Below, one piece after another: positions 23,761 to 32,279 of a stretch of 37,561 nt of DNA. A program made the translations under genes and the position numbers. This DNA comes from a virus: the IMG/VR virus record IMGVR_UViG_3300030098_001864, positions 1 through 37,561 of that record, one strand, 5' to 3'. The notes under the pieces are model-generated. The model worked only from the letters and a program-made list of their open reading frames with translations, did no database searches and was not told the origin of the DNA. Each line of letters begins with the position of its first letter. The first letter of the stretch is position 1.

Positions 23761-25968
23761 TTAACTACTAGAGTTTTCTCTTATCCAAGATTCAATATCG
23801 TTGATTACGTTGTCGTAATCTGCCTTAAACATGGAATCTACCCAGCGATCAATCTCTTTGTCTCCTGCTCCCATTGCAACGGCCTGGTCGTAAAGATCGT
23901 TGGCTTTATCGCCTGCATCTCTAATAGGCTGGCTAGCTTCACTCTGGGATCTAAGAAACTCGTCAACTGATTCGCTTAGGGTTTTGCCGGTTTCATTTGC
24001 AAGCATCTCCCTCATTTCGTCTACAGATTGAAGTGCTACGCGCTCAAACTCAACGTAAGCTTCGTCGGCAGAATTGACGTTCGGAAACTTTGCCTTAAAG
24101 TCTTTTCCAGACATATTTTTCATATCCATTAATTCTTGATATGAGGGGCTGTCTTGCGGATTAAGCCCGTTGTATTCCAGCATTTCAGCCGTGTCGTTCG
24201 CCCTTGGGCCAACAGAGAATGAGTCTAGATTCAACTTTGCGCCTTCAACAATGATTTCATCATCCATATCAGTTGCGGCTGCTGGTTTTGGAAAATCTGG
24301 TCTGGTATTCAAAACCGCCGATGCTGCATCGGCAACTTCAGGATCCCCACCGCCGTAGAATTGTCTTTGCATTACGGCTCGAAGTTCGTCATTTGACAGG
24401 GTTTCAAGATATTCCGACCTGGTGCTTGGATCAGACACCGCCTGCTTGAACTCCGGTGAATCCATGTCCAAATCGCTTCCGATGGACTCTAGGAGGTTAT
24501 CAGCAAAATCGTCAGGGTCGCGTGTTACGGGTGCGTCGCCCGCTGCGGTCCGCGCATCCAACATTTGTTGCGCCATTTCTGATGTTGGTTCTTCAGAATC
24601 AGCCCAGTTTGACAAGTCTTCATTAGACCACTCGCCCATGTCCTCTGCTGTCGGTTGCCCACGAAGTTCGTTTGTTGTTATTTCGTGGCCTGGAGTTCCG
24701 AGTCTTTCCTCCAACATTTCCTGGGCTTTGTCCGATGTCGGTTCGCCAGAATCAGCCCAGTTCGAAAGGTCTTCATCTGTCCAATTTTCCATATCTGAAG
24801 CTGTCGGTTGCCCCGGCGATTCGTCGGCCGTTGCAGCAATTGCAGCTTCTTCGTCTTCAATAGCCGCTCGTTCCTCTGCAGTAGCGTCATCTTCGGCTTC
24901 AAGAGCAACCAGTTCATCTAATTCGGGGTCGCCTGTAAAGGGTGCGTCTGCTGCTGGTGCGTCTTCTTCAAGGATTTCGTCGATAGACCGTTTGTCATAC
25001 GGCAGAATTTCGTTGATGTAGAAAGACTCGATTTCAGCCTCAGTCGGGTTCGTGCCCATGAACTCTTTTACTTCGTCGTACACATCCCATTTAGCAAGCG
25101 GCTCTGGTGTTGTTTCAACGGTTGCACGCATCGCATCGGCTTCGGAAGAAGAAATCTCTCCTGACTTTTCCAGATAATCGATGTTCTCTGTTGAATAGCC
25201 TTCTCCACGATCTGTCACAAGAACATCCGGATCTTCAACTGGCCCTTTCGTTGCAGTAGGCTCATCGTCGTAAGGGTTGACTCCGTATTTCGTCCGAAGT
25301 CCTGAACGCTCTTCTTCAAATGCAGACTCACTCAGCAAACCTTCTTCTTTCAAATGTTGAATATCTTCTAGCTCATTCAAATAAAACTGAGTCCAACGTT
25401 CTTGATTTTTGGATTCCTTGTTTTCATCCATCCACTCTTCGATTTCACGTTCTGCTTTCTCCCAATCGCCGTCATCAATCATTTCTTCGTACTTGATGAC
25501 TGTGTCTTCATCCATGCCAGCTTCTTCGGCTTTATACAAGGCATCGGATGCATTTTCATCTCCACGCACATCATGTTCGCCTTCAAATTCGCTAGCCAAA
25601 ACTCCAGCCATGTGTTTTCTGACGTCAGCAGGTGACTCGGCTTTCTCCCAATCCGCCATGTCTCTCCAAATTCTTGTGAGGTTCTCTTCTTTTTCATCGT
25701 TATCAATAGCATCGGCAAGATTAGATTGCTTAGCAGTCAAAAGTGCGTCGCCTCGATCAATCTTTTTACGATCACCACCGCCCTGGTCGCCAGCGTCGTT
25801 CTTACCGTCGCCGTCGCCGCCACAGGTGTTGCCAGGCTGGAAGCCCTTGTTACCTTGCTCGCCTGCACCACAACCCGACCCGAACGTGTACTTGTGCCGT
25901 GCCTTGGGGTGAATCTGATGCTGATACTTAGCGGCTTCCGCCTTGGCTCGTCTGCTGAAGGTACTCAT
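23761..25968 (-). CDS. Acidic repeat protein of the head module, 735 aa
   Basis: This very acidic 735-residue protein is not a family I recognise. Near its N-terminus SGCGAG (31-36) and GFQPGNTC (42-49) form the same cysteine motif as in the MuF protein, followed by a Gly/Asp stretch. Two tandem units of 51 residues begin at 386 and 437 (GQPTASDMENW and GQPTAEDMGEW, each with EDLSNWADS). Much of the rest is helical with no membrane segment. It overlaps the portal stop by ATGA and has GAGG upstream. Being encoded between portal and MuF, it could be an internal or ejected protein. Its bulk recalls a DNA mimic in charge, but that is only composition. Confidence 0.7.
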   Translation of the reverse strand: MSTFSRRAKAEAAKYQHQIHPKARHKYTFGSGCGAGEQGNKGFQPGNTCGGDGDGKNDAGDQGGGDRKKIDRGDALLTAKQSNLADAIDNDEKEENLTRIWRDMADWEKAESPADVRKHMAGVLASEFEGEHDVRGDENASDALYKAEEAGMDEDTVIKYEEMIDDGDWEKAEREIEEWMDENKESKNQERWTQFYLNELEDIQHLKEEGLLSESAFEEERSGLRTKYGVNPYDDEPTATKGPVEDPDVLVTDRGEGYSTENIDYLEKSGEISSSEADAMRATVETTPEPLAKWDVYDEVKEFMGTNPTEAEIESFYINEILPYDKRSIDEILEEDAPAADAPFTGDPELDELVALEAEDDATAEERAAIEDEEAAIAATADESPGQPTASDMENWTDEDLSNWADSGEPTSDKAQEMLEERLGTPGHEITTNELRGQPTAEDMGEWSNEDLSNWADSEEPTSEMAQQMLDARTAAGDAPVTRDPDDFADNLLESIGSDLDMDSPEFKQAVSDPSTRSEYLETLSNDELRAVMQRQFYGGGDPEVADAASAVLNTRPDFPKPAAATDMDDEIIVEGAKLNLDSFSVGPRANDTAEMLEYNGLNPQDSPSYQELMDMKNMSGKDFKAKFPNVNSADEAYVEFERVALQSVDEMREMLANETGKTLSESVDEFLRSQSEASQPIRDAGDKANDLYDQAVAMGAGDKEIDRWVDSMFKADYDNVINDIESWIRENSSS

Positions 25969-27452
25969 TTGGTTGCCTCGTCCTTGGTGTTATCCGCTCG
26001 GAGAGCGTAGGTGTATTTCTTGAATGCCTCACTTCGAAGTTTACCGCCTCCAAGTAACGCCGTTAGTGGGTTTTCTTCCTCTTGACCTGGTGCGGCCATT
26101 TGCTCCTGCTGCTGCTGGCTTGAGAGAACCGGCTCCCCCTCTTCGGGTTCAGTCAGTCCAAGGATCTCTCGTGCTTGTCGCTGCGATACCTCGCCGCCCA
26201 TCTCAACGAATCCGCGTACAGCTTCCATAAACTCATGCGGATCGTTCTTCTCGAGCGAGAACTCGAATCGGGGCTTGTAGGCCGTTTCCCCGAAGTTCAT
26301 CTCGTGGTACTTCCAAACAAACTCTCTGGTCAGGGTGTCAGCCAGATTCATAGCGTCCGCACGGATAATCCGCTTGAACGTCTCAGCGTGTTGATCGCCT
26401 ACCGATGATCCAAGCCCGGTCGATGTGGCTTCGGTCGTTGCCGTTTGCCCAATAACCAGTTCTTTGATTTGTCCAGCCAAATAACCTTCAATCAAATCCG
26501 CAAATGTCTTTGCGTGGCCGGCATTTGGCTCTTGAACCTCAATCGAATATGCGTCTCGGCTCTCGCCTGGTTGTCTCGGGATAACCACCGAAACATCGCC
26601 AACGAGGTTCTGCAAGACTTCTTCCATGACATCCTTAGCAGCGTTGTTTCCGTCCGGGTAGGTTCCGATGCGGATACCCATGCCGTAACGCTCGATCCAA
26701 GTCATCCAGAATTGGAGAGCGGTTTGCTTCATCATCCAGTAGAACCAGACCGTATCCCTGATGCCTCGGCCTGCATAAACGTATGCAGCTTCTTGCGGCT
26801 CTTCGTAATCTGGCCCTTGGCGACCATGCGTGTGAAGAACGACCAATTCGCGTTCCTCATCGTCAAGGGTGTGGATCATGCCGTATGGCCCTGTTTCCTT
26901 GTCCCCCTCGTATTTCAGGCCGACGTACATGGTCAGATCGCCATATTCGGTAAACGCCAGGGTATCTGAATGAATTGGCATCCATTCGCCAGGCACGACG
27001 AAACCATCCCGCATTTCCGGCGTCACCTGGACGGCAGCAGGTCCGTACCAAACAGCGTCAAGCAACGCCATAAAGAACTCAAACGGCTTGTACAGGTTGG
27101 TCTTGATCAGTTTCTCGAGGGTAGCCGCCTGTTCGATCTGTACCGGATCGTTCTCGTCTTCTGGCTTGATCTCGTATTCGAGCAGGGCAACCGCTGATTG
27201 CCGTTGATAAAGCGGTCCCATCACGTCCGGGTCTCGCCGCATCTGTCGCTGAAGCTTGCGGTCTTTCCGCAAAGCCATGTCAGAACGTCGAAGCACCTTG
27301 GTGAAGTGATTGACGTAGGAGCGTTGAAGCTCGACTACAGACGCGAATGGCGGCTCTGCCACTGCGCGAGGATTCTCGTTCGGGACGATCTCGCCGTCTT
27401 CTGTCTTAGCGAACCGTCCTTTTTCATTTCGGGCTTGTTTTGGATTTGCCAT
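25965..27452 (-). CDS. Portal protein, Mu gp29-like (DUF935)
   Basis: The 495-residue protein contains LRRSDMALRKDRKLQRQMRR, then DPDVMGPLYQRQSAVALLEYEI and the WYGPAAVQ and MPIHSDTLAFTEYGDL blocks, typical of the DUF935 portal family of Mu-like phages. Portal dodecamers form the vertex through which DNA is packaged and ejected. It lies directly after the large terminase gene and before the MuF module, the usual order. The ribosome binding site before the ATG at 27452 is weak. The gap upstream contains the palindrome CCGTATACGG. Confidence 0.85.
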   Translation of the reverse strand: MANPKQARNEKGRFAKTEDGEIVPNENPRAVAEPPFASVVELQRSYVNHFTKVLRRSDMALRKDRKLQRQMRRDPDVMGPLYQRQSAVALLEYEIKPEDENDPVQIEQAATLEKLIKTNLYKPFEFFMALLDAVWYGPAAVQVTPEMRDGFVVPGEWMPIHSDTLAFTEYGDLTMYVGLKYEGDKETGPYGMIHTLDDEERELVVLHTHGRQGPDYEEPQEAAYVYAGRGIRDTVWFYWMMKQTALQFWMTWIERYGMGIRIGTYPDGNNAAKDVMEEVLQNLVGDVSVVIPRQPGESRDAYSIEVQEPNAGHAKTFADLIEGYLAGQIKELVIGQTATTEATSTGLGSSVGDQHAETFKRIIRADAMNLADTLTREFVWKYHEMNFGETAYKPRFEFSLEKNDPHEFMEAVRGFVEMGGEVSQRQAREILGLTEPEEGEPVLSSQQQQEQMAAPGQEEENPLTALLGGGKLRSEAFKKYTYALRADNTKDEATK

Positions 27453-27471
27453 ATCTGGACTATATCGGAAT

Positions 27472-27481
27472 CCGTATACGG
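27472..27481. promoter_or_regulatory. 10-bp palindrome CCGTATACGG before the portal gene
   Basis: A perfect 10-base palindrome lies 20 bases upstream of the portal start, in the only gap of note (27453..27535) inside the head operon. TATAGT just before the ATG resembles a -10 box but has no good -35. CGG/TTGT-type half-sites also occur here. It may be an operator or part of a late promoter; evidence is limited to position and symmetry. Confidence 0.3.
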
Positions 27482-27535
27482 TTGTGTCCGGCTTTTTGAC
27501 CGAAAGAAACGGATTGTTAGCCGTTGTCGGTTTGT

Positions 27536-28942
27536 TTAGGCTCCATACACCCTGCTAAGACCAGTAGCACGCTCGATCCTGTTAGGTTTCGGCGGTGGTT
27601 TGGACTTAGAAGCCAAATCCATCAAATCAATGCAAGCGTCGACAGTGTCGTCGTGAGCAGCGATCGGGAACGTGGTCATCTCGTCGAACAAAGGCTCAAA
27701 CGCTGGAAGTATGATTGATTTGTTGCTCGGGAAATGCAGCCGTCCACCCTCAACAAATGCTTGTCTTGCTGCTGCCCTAGTGACCTTGTCTGTTGTTCTC
27801 TTGGCGGGCATGATCGGGAACCGTGAAGCCTCGTTCATCTGTTGAACAAGCCCCTTCTGTGGCCCGTTAGCCTCGCCTATGGCCCTCACGACGCCATGGT
27901 GGTGGCAAAGCCCCAAAGCACGCCTGGAGAAGTCTGGGAACGTCGCCCGGACCCTCAGCATGTCCACCAGATACAGATGATTGTCGAATCCAAGCCAAGC
28001 GATCAAACAAACGCTGTAGTCAGGGTCGCCGCCAGACCGGGACTCACTGAAAGCGAAATCGAATGCAGCCACCATTTCTCCGTTTTCCGGCCTGGTACTC
28101 GGATCGTATGAGGAACTGTTCAGCCAATCGCCGCTGAAAATCATCGTTTCTGCGCTAATAGGCAGCAATTCATAAGCCCTGCCATACGCTACCGGTCCGA
28201 TCTCGTCTCTGATCTCTTGGAGGAGTTCTGGTGTTATCTCTTCCGGCCAGGGGGAATCGAAACCATCGACCGGGATTCTGAGCAAGCCACCGTCATCTTG
28301 ATGCTGTTTCCGCCAATCGGCTGTGATGTCATCAACGTGGTAACAGGTGCCAATCTTCCAGGTCTTAGGCTCCTTGCCGGCGGTAAAATCACGCATCGGC
28401 AACCAGTTGTTATTCCAGAAATCTTTGACCTGCTCTCGTAGCGATGGCTGCTGGACTGAGTTCCTCAAGTCGCAGATATCGTCAGCAATCAAGATATCCG
28501 CACGTCCGCCGGCTCGGCCGAAGATACCTTTCGCCTCCATCGTGCTGTCACGCTGCCAAGAGTCGCAATGCACCTTGAAGTCGGTATTGCCCCAAAAGTC
28601 CTTAACAGGCGTGATATTGGGGAATACTGCTTGGAACTTCGGCGATTCGATGATGTTCTTGACCAGGGCTGTAGTCTTCGACGCATCCCGGTCTGATTGC
28701 TGGATGTACTTGATTCGTACGTTCGGGTTCCTGCCTATCTCCCAGGCACACCGTGCGGCCATCTGAGACGTTTTTCCGTGTCCACGGGGCAACTCGATAT
28801 AGCAGTTGTCAAACTCGCTTAGGTGGCCATTCAGACGCTTGTGGAGCTTAGCCTGGCTAAATCCGATGACGTAGGTACAGAACCAGATTGGGGAAGCCCG
28901 GCACAGGGCTAATACGTCGTTCTCGTCGAGCTGCTTGGTCAT
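27536..28942 (-). CDS. terL: Terminase large subunit
   Basis: From the ATG at 28942 this is 468 residues. It has a Walker A PRGHGKTS (52-59), a Walker B DILIADDICD (149-158) and a C-terminal nuclease domain with AAFDFAFS (first catalytic Asp near residue 295) and AHDDTVDAC close to the end. It drives DNA into the prohead with ATP and cuts it. The start is chosen because it follows the upstream stop and has GGGG at suitable spacing; a GTG 15 bases earlier is less likely. Its family placement within terminases (headful or cohesive-end type) cannot be judged by eye. Confidence 0.92.
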   Translation of the reverse strand: MTKQLDENDVLALCRASPIWFCTYVIGFSQAKLHKRLNGHLSEFDNCYIELPRGHGKTSQMAARCAWEIGRNPNVRIKYIQQSDRDASKTTALVKNIIESPKFQAVFPNITPVKDFWGNTDFKVHCDSWQRDSTMEAKGIFGRAGGRADILIADDICDLRNSVQQPSLREQVKDFWNNNWLPMRDFTAGKEPKTWKIGTCYHVDDITADWRKQHQDDGGLLRIPVDGFDSPWPEEITPELLQEIRDEIGPVAYGRAYELLPISAETMIFSGDWLNSSSYDPSTRPENGEMVAAFDFAFSESRSGGDPDYSVCLIAWLGFDNHLYLVDMLRVRATFPDFSRRALGLCHHHGVVRAIGEANGPQKGLVQQMNEASRFPIMPAKRTTDKVTRAAARQAFVEGGRLHFPSNKSIILPAFEPLFDEMTTFPIAAHDDTVDACIDLMDLASKSKPPPKPNRIERATGLSRVYGA

Positions 28943-28944
28943 AA

Positions 28945-29781
28945 TTAAACCCCGCACATCCCATCACACTCGTCATCCCATCCAAACACGTTCTGGCCCT
29001 TTTCAACGTCTGAACGAAGATCTACTTCCTCGAGGGGCTTGCAGCTACGGTGAATAAACGCTTCCCCGGCCATATTGGTCCCCTGGCGTATGGTTCTGTC
29101 GAAATCGACCGCATCTGCCCATTCTTTGGGGTTTTCCTTGATTCTCCGCCATTCTTCGTTGCTGTGGTAGGGGCATCCAATGCAAGCTGATCGAGGAACG
29201 TGGATATCCGGGTAGTTCTTCTCGAGCCATTCAATGCACTGGTAGCGTTTAATCGGCTTTGGGAAGTAGTCTGCCGGCATGTTGCAGAACGGGAATACAT
29301 GCTCTTTCCACTTGTCTGAACTGGCCTTCGCCCTTTGTATCTCGTCCCAAGATATGCCCATCCATTGCTGAATAACGACCTCTTTGGGAGCGCGTTGCCT
29401 GGGCTTCAGTCCTATCACCTCACGCCTCATGAAACGCTCTACAGGCTTAATCTTGTACTGGAAAGTGCATTGCCTGCGTACCATGCTCGGCTTACCGTTT
29501 TCTTGGATGACGTACAGGGGGATAGCCATAAATCGCCCCCCGTCGTTGCGGTTTGTAGGCGTGAAATCCTCTCTTAGATTTCCGTTGGTGACCCGTACAA
29601 CCTTGATTCCGTAGTCAGCAGCGTACTTTTCGCACCACTCCAGGTGAGTGTAAACCTCTTCTGGCTCCCATTGTGTGTCTGCGAAGATTGCGTAATCGAG
29701 CTTGGGCAGTATCCCCTGGCAAGACATCAGCAAAAGAGCGGTTGATTGAACCCCGGCTCCAAATGAAAGTACCTGTTTCAT
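28945..29781 (-). CDS. PP-loop ATPase, PAPS-reductase-like
   Basis: The 278-residue protein starts with a PP-loop, SFGAGVQSTALL (6-17), and continues FADTQWEPEEVYTHLEWC, typical of the phosphoadenosine phosphosulfate reductase / adenine nucleotide alpha-hydrolase superfamily. The C-terminal ACIGCPYHSNEEW (199-211) is the cysteine signature of the phage branch. Such enzymes adenylate or sulfurate a substrate; phage members are unassigned, and relatives such as DndC modify DNA. AAGGTG lies upstream of the ATG at 29781; a GTG 30 bases earlier is an alternative. It is flanked by terminase and the modification cluster, so a DNA-modifying role deserves thought (inference). Confidence 0.85.
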   Translation of the reverse strand: MKQVLSFGAGVQSTALLLMSCQGILPKLDYAIFADTQWEPEEVYTHLEWCEKYAADYGIKVVRVTNGNLREDFTPTNRNDGGRFMAIPLYVIQENGKPSMVRRQCTFQYKIKPVERFMRREVIGLKPRQRAPKEVVIQQWMGISWDEIQRAKASSDKWKEHVFPFCNMPADYFPKPIKRYQCIEWLEKNYPDIHVPRSACIGCPYHSNEEWRRIKENPKEWADAVDFDRTIRQGTNMAGEAFIHRSCKPLEEVDLRSDVEKGQNVFGWDDECDGMCGV

Positions 29782-29818
29782 GCTCCACACCTTCTGACGC
29801 TGAAACGTCACCTTTGGC

Positions 29819-30172
29819 CTAAGCTCGCCGTTTTCTCCTGCGCATCGGCAGTAAGGCTACTCCAAATATAGCCAAAGTTCCGGGAGCTGGTGCGATCACT
29901 TCAGTCAGGTTTGAAGCACCCGATTTGAAGGCGTTAATTGAGTCAAGCCATTCAACCAGGCTGTCCAACGCTTCTTTGCCAAAAATGACCCCAATGGCTA
30001 CAGCAATGATAGTCAGCGTAAATACGCGCTTGTCCAGCTCTCGGATCTTCTTGTCTTTAGCCTGGGTGTTCTTCTTACAGTTGAACAGGTCTGATTTAAG
30101 CTGATCAACCTCTTTATTTCGGCAGTACGGGCAATCGCCCTTGGCTGCGTTCTTTGTTTCCCCGGGGTCCAT
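29819..30172 (-). CDS. Membrane protein with a PEP-CTERM-like C-terminal sorting signal
   Basis: The 117-residue protein has an N-terminal C-P-Y-C zinc-knuckle-like motif (14-17) and another Cys at 32, a charged coiled segment, and a hydrophobic stretch (50-64). It then ends in PAPGTLAIFGVALLPM (95-110) followed by RRRKRRA. The tail closely follows the exosortase PEP-CTERM pattern of Pro-x-Pro-Gly/Ser, one hydrophobic helix and a terminal Arg cluster. Such signals are known from exopolysaccharide-making Gram-negative bacteria, Planctomycetota and Verrucomicrobiota. No typical N-terminal signal peptide is visible, so the topology is puzzling. Sits between the small and large terminase genes. 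Confidence 0.7.
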   Translation of the reverse strand: MDPGETKNAAKGDCPYCRNKEVDQLKSDLFNCKKNTQAKDKKIRELDKRVFTLTIIAVAIGVIFGKEALDSLVEWLDSINAFKSGASNLTEVIAPAPGTLAIFGVALLPMRRRKRRA

Positions 30173-30175
30173 AAT

Positions 30176-30541
30176 CTAATCTCGCCAATCGTCTGTCTGA
30201 TTCAGAAGCTTCGACAGCCTGTCCATGTCCTCTTCTTCAAACAAGGGTCCGCCGTCATGCCCAGCAAGCCTATCTGCGATCTTGCCGTCGATACGCTCTA
30301 GAATCAAGTTAAAGAACTTGTAATCGCCCTCCAACGCTTGCCTCAAGGCCTGGGTCACAAGCCCCTTGACGATCTTCTCGCCGTCTTCACCGTCAGCCAG
30401 TCTTCGCCGGAGCTCGGCTTCGATACTGACCGTTCCCTTTGGCCTTCCGCCGGGATTACCGGATTGGCCTGGCTTGAACTGGAACTGTCTCAGCCAAGGC
30501 CTATCGTTGCTGTTCTTATGCTGTTCTTCAGGTTTGGGCAT
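30176..30541 (-). CDS. Putative terminase small subunit (DUF5681-like)
   Basis: This 121-residue protein carries FKPGQSGNPGGRPKGT near its start, the mark of DUF5681 and related small phage proteins often encoded just before the large terminase. A helical acidic C-terminal half follows (IERLDGK-like segments, EEEDMDRLSKLLNQ). GAGGGA precedes the ATG at 30541. Small terminases recognise the packaging site on phage DNA. The assignment follows motif and location; two other genes separate it from terL. Confidence 0.65.
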   Translation of the reverse strand: MPKPEEQHKNSNDRPWLRQFQFKPGQSGNPGGRPKGTVSIEAELRRRLADGEDGEKIVKGLVTQALRQALEGDYKFFNLILERIDGKIADRLAGHDGGPLFEEEDMDRLSKLLNQTDDWRD

Positions 30542-30552
30542 TCTTTAATCCC

Positions 30553-31356
30553 TCAAAATGGCTTTACCACCGGCATCCGCGTCGTTGTTATCGATTTCAA
30601 TCGAAGATTAGCGCGTCCACCTGCTTTCATTTTCATTGTTGCAAGGCCCGGATACGCATCTGCTATCTGTTGGAGCCTTTGTTCATGCCGATCGAATCGA
30701 TCATCCCCTTCTTTTTTGACCTCTTCATCTATTCCACCAGGGGCGAAATACTGGGTTTTGACTGTCACATTTTCCATTCTAACCATGCTTTGAAACCAAA
30801 ACCAAGCGATCAAACTGGTTTCAAAATCTTCTGCACTTGATTCATCTGACAGCCGTTTAGACGTCCATATTCTATTTCCGGCAAACGAGCCAAAACAACA
30901 ACCAATGATGTATCTCAACCCATTGACGATTTGGTTTTTCATGTAAAAAGCGTTGCGTGCCGGGTAAACACCCCAAATCGGAGATCCTTGATCTTGGCAA
31001 ATCTTGAACCCTGTTGTTGCCCAGTCGTCAAAATGATCTGTGAACTCTTCGAGTTTCCCATTCTCATTCAATTGCTCGATTTTCTCAATATCATCGTCTA
31101 AACTCAGAACAGGGGTGCCAGGTGCGTAATGTTGTGTCATGTAAAAACGCCTGCATTCGAATATGCCCAACTTTGCTATGGTTATTTCCCATTTATCATC
31201 TAAAGCTTCTCTGTATTTGACATACTGGTCGTGATTTGCGACAAACACTGTTACACGTTCTGGATCAACTTTGTTTCTTTCCAAAGTGTTAAGTGTTTTG
31301 TTTTTCAACACTTCCGAACGTTCATAAGACGGCACAGCGATTTTGTAATCGATCAT
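30553..31356 (-). CDS. TET-associated glycosyltransferase-like protein
   Basis: The 267-residue protein begins YKIAVPSYERSEVLKNKTL and has VLSLDDDIEKI, giving a D-D-D (87-89) DxD-type metal site of a GT-A fold. This start and the partner gene match the glycosyltransferases found beside TET/JBP enzymes in phages (TAGT family), which add sugars to 5-hydroxymethylcytosine. AAGGGA lies upstream of the ATG at 31356, and it overlaps the TET gene by ATGA, so the two are coupled. The sugar donor is unknown. Confidence rests on the conserved start, the DDD motif and the neighbour. Confidence 0.85.
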   Translation of the reverse strand: MIDYKIAVPSYERSEVLKNKTLNTLERNKVDPERVTVFVANHDQYVKYREALDDKWEITIAKLGIFECRRFYMTQHYAPGTPVLSLDDDIEKIEQLNENGKLEEFTDHFDDWATTGFKICQDQGSPIWGVYPARNAFYMKNQIVNGLRYIIGCCFGSFAGNRIWTSKRLSDESSAEDFETSLIAWFWFQSMVRMENVTVKTQYFAPGGIDEEVKKEGDDRFDRHEQRLQQIADAYPGLATMKMKAGGRANLRLKSITTTRMPVVKPF

Positions 31357-32279
31357 GTTAAAGACGTCCCTTCTCCACCCATGGGGTTGTTGTGGCTCCG
31401 GTTCTTAGCCCGGTCCACTTCATCAGACGCTGAGCCGCAATGTTTCATCTTGTCTCGGTAGTAAAGCACCAACGCTAAACGTCGATATTGCCCAGGGTGT
31501 CCATAAAAAGGCGTGTTTCCATGCCACCTGTGGACATTAGCGAACAAGATGCCCCTGGTTCTCATGTCTACCGCCAACCGGTACTCAGGGAAACAGGTCA
31601 AACACCCCTCGTAGTATCCGGCTTCCATAGCGGTCATTACTCCGCAACCGTCAGGATAATCGCCCTGGTCTTTATGGACTGCTGTTTGCCAGTTGGCATT
31701 GACGGTGACTGTCGTGAACACTGAATCGCCGATCACGAAGTCTGGAGACGTTTCTTTGACCACTGATTCTTGGTTTGAATACAGCTCTGGGACGTTGTCT
31801 TTGAACGCTTGGGAGATGAACTCAATCATCGGGATCGCAGATTCGTATTTCTCGCGATGTTTGACGGTATAACTGGTCTGCCGGCAATAGGGCATTCTCG
31901 GAGTCCGGTCGAAATACCCGACTATTCCAGACATCACGCTCGCAGCCCGATTGGTGTTGCTCATGGTGCCGTCTTTTTTGACAGCCCGCCATTTTGCAAC
32001 TTGTTTCCCTGTTTCAGACGTAATATCCTCATTGATACCAGCAGCAATTCCCCTGTTGTCAGTGGTTCCTGCTGCGTCATTCAACGCGTCATAACCCTGG
32101 CGAATCAATGATGTTGGGATGATGTTAGGTATGTACCTGGCGAGAAGCTTGCCTTCTTCGTCCAGAACCAGGGAGTCTTCCCTCACTACGGTGTCGTAGG
32201 AAGCTTCGGTCAACTGCTTGCCGGCCAATTCCCCAGCTTCTTCGTCGGTCAAATGACGCTTGGCTTCAATCGTTTTCAT
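31353..32279 (-). CDS. TET/JBP-family 5-methylpyrimidine dioxygenase
   Basis: This 308-residue Fe(II)/2-oxoglutarate oxygenase has the TET/JBP core: FTTVTVNANWQTAVHKDQGDY with the metal ligands His202 and Asp204, then LAVDMRTRGILFANVH and WHGN (His253, likely third ligand), and YRRLALVLYY with Arg266 or Arg267 for 2-oxoglutarate. The family oxidises 5-methylcytosine (or thymine) in DNA. A methyltransferase and a TAGT glycosyltransferase in the same genome indicate 5mC as substrate. It overlaps ParB upstream and TAGT downstream. The N-terminal 130 residues are a family-typical helical part. Confidence 0.93.
   Translation of the reverse strand: MKTIEAKRHLTDEEAGELAGKQLTEASYDTVVREDSLVLDEEGKLLARYIPNIIPTSLIRQGYDALNDAAGTTDNRGIAAGINEDITSETGKQVAKWRAVKKDGTMSNTNRAASVMSGIVGYFDRTPRMPYCRQTSYTVKHREKYESAIPMIEFISQAFKDNVPELYSNQESVVKETSPDFVIGDSVFTTVTVNANWQTAVHKDQGDYPDGCGVMTAMEAGYYEGCLTCFPEYRLAVDMRTRGILFANVHRWHGNTPFYGHPGQYRRLALVLYYRDKMKHCGSASDEVDRAKNRSHNNPMGGEGTSLT

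Noticed and set aside
24550-24813. CRISPR-like or DNA satellite repeat
   Set aside because: The two units are in-frame protein repeats with codon differences, not identical short DNA repeats with spacers. No CRISPR array was seen in the window.
27453-27535. A definite sigma-70 promoter for the portal gene
   Set aside because: TATAGT lies close to the start codon, but no matching -35 box exists at the usual distance and it would leave almost no leader.
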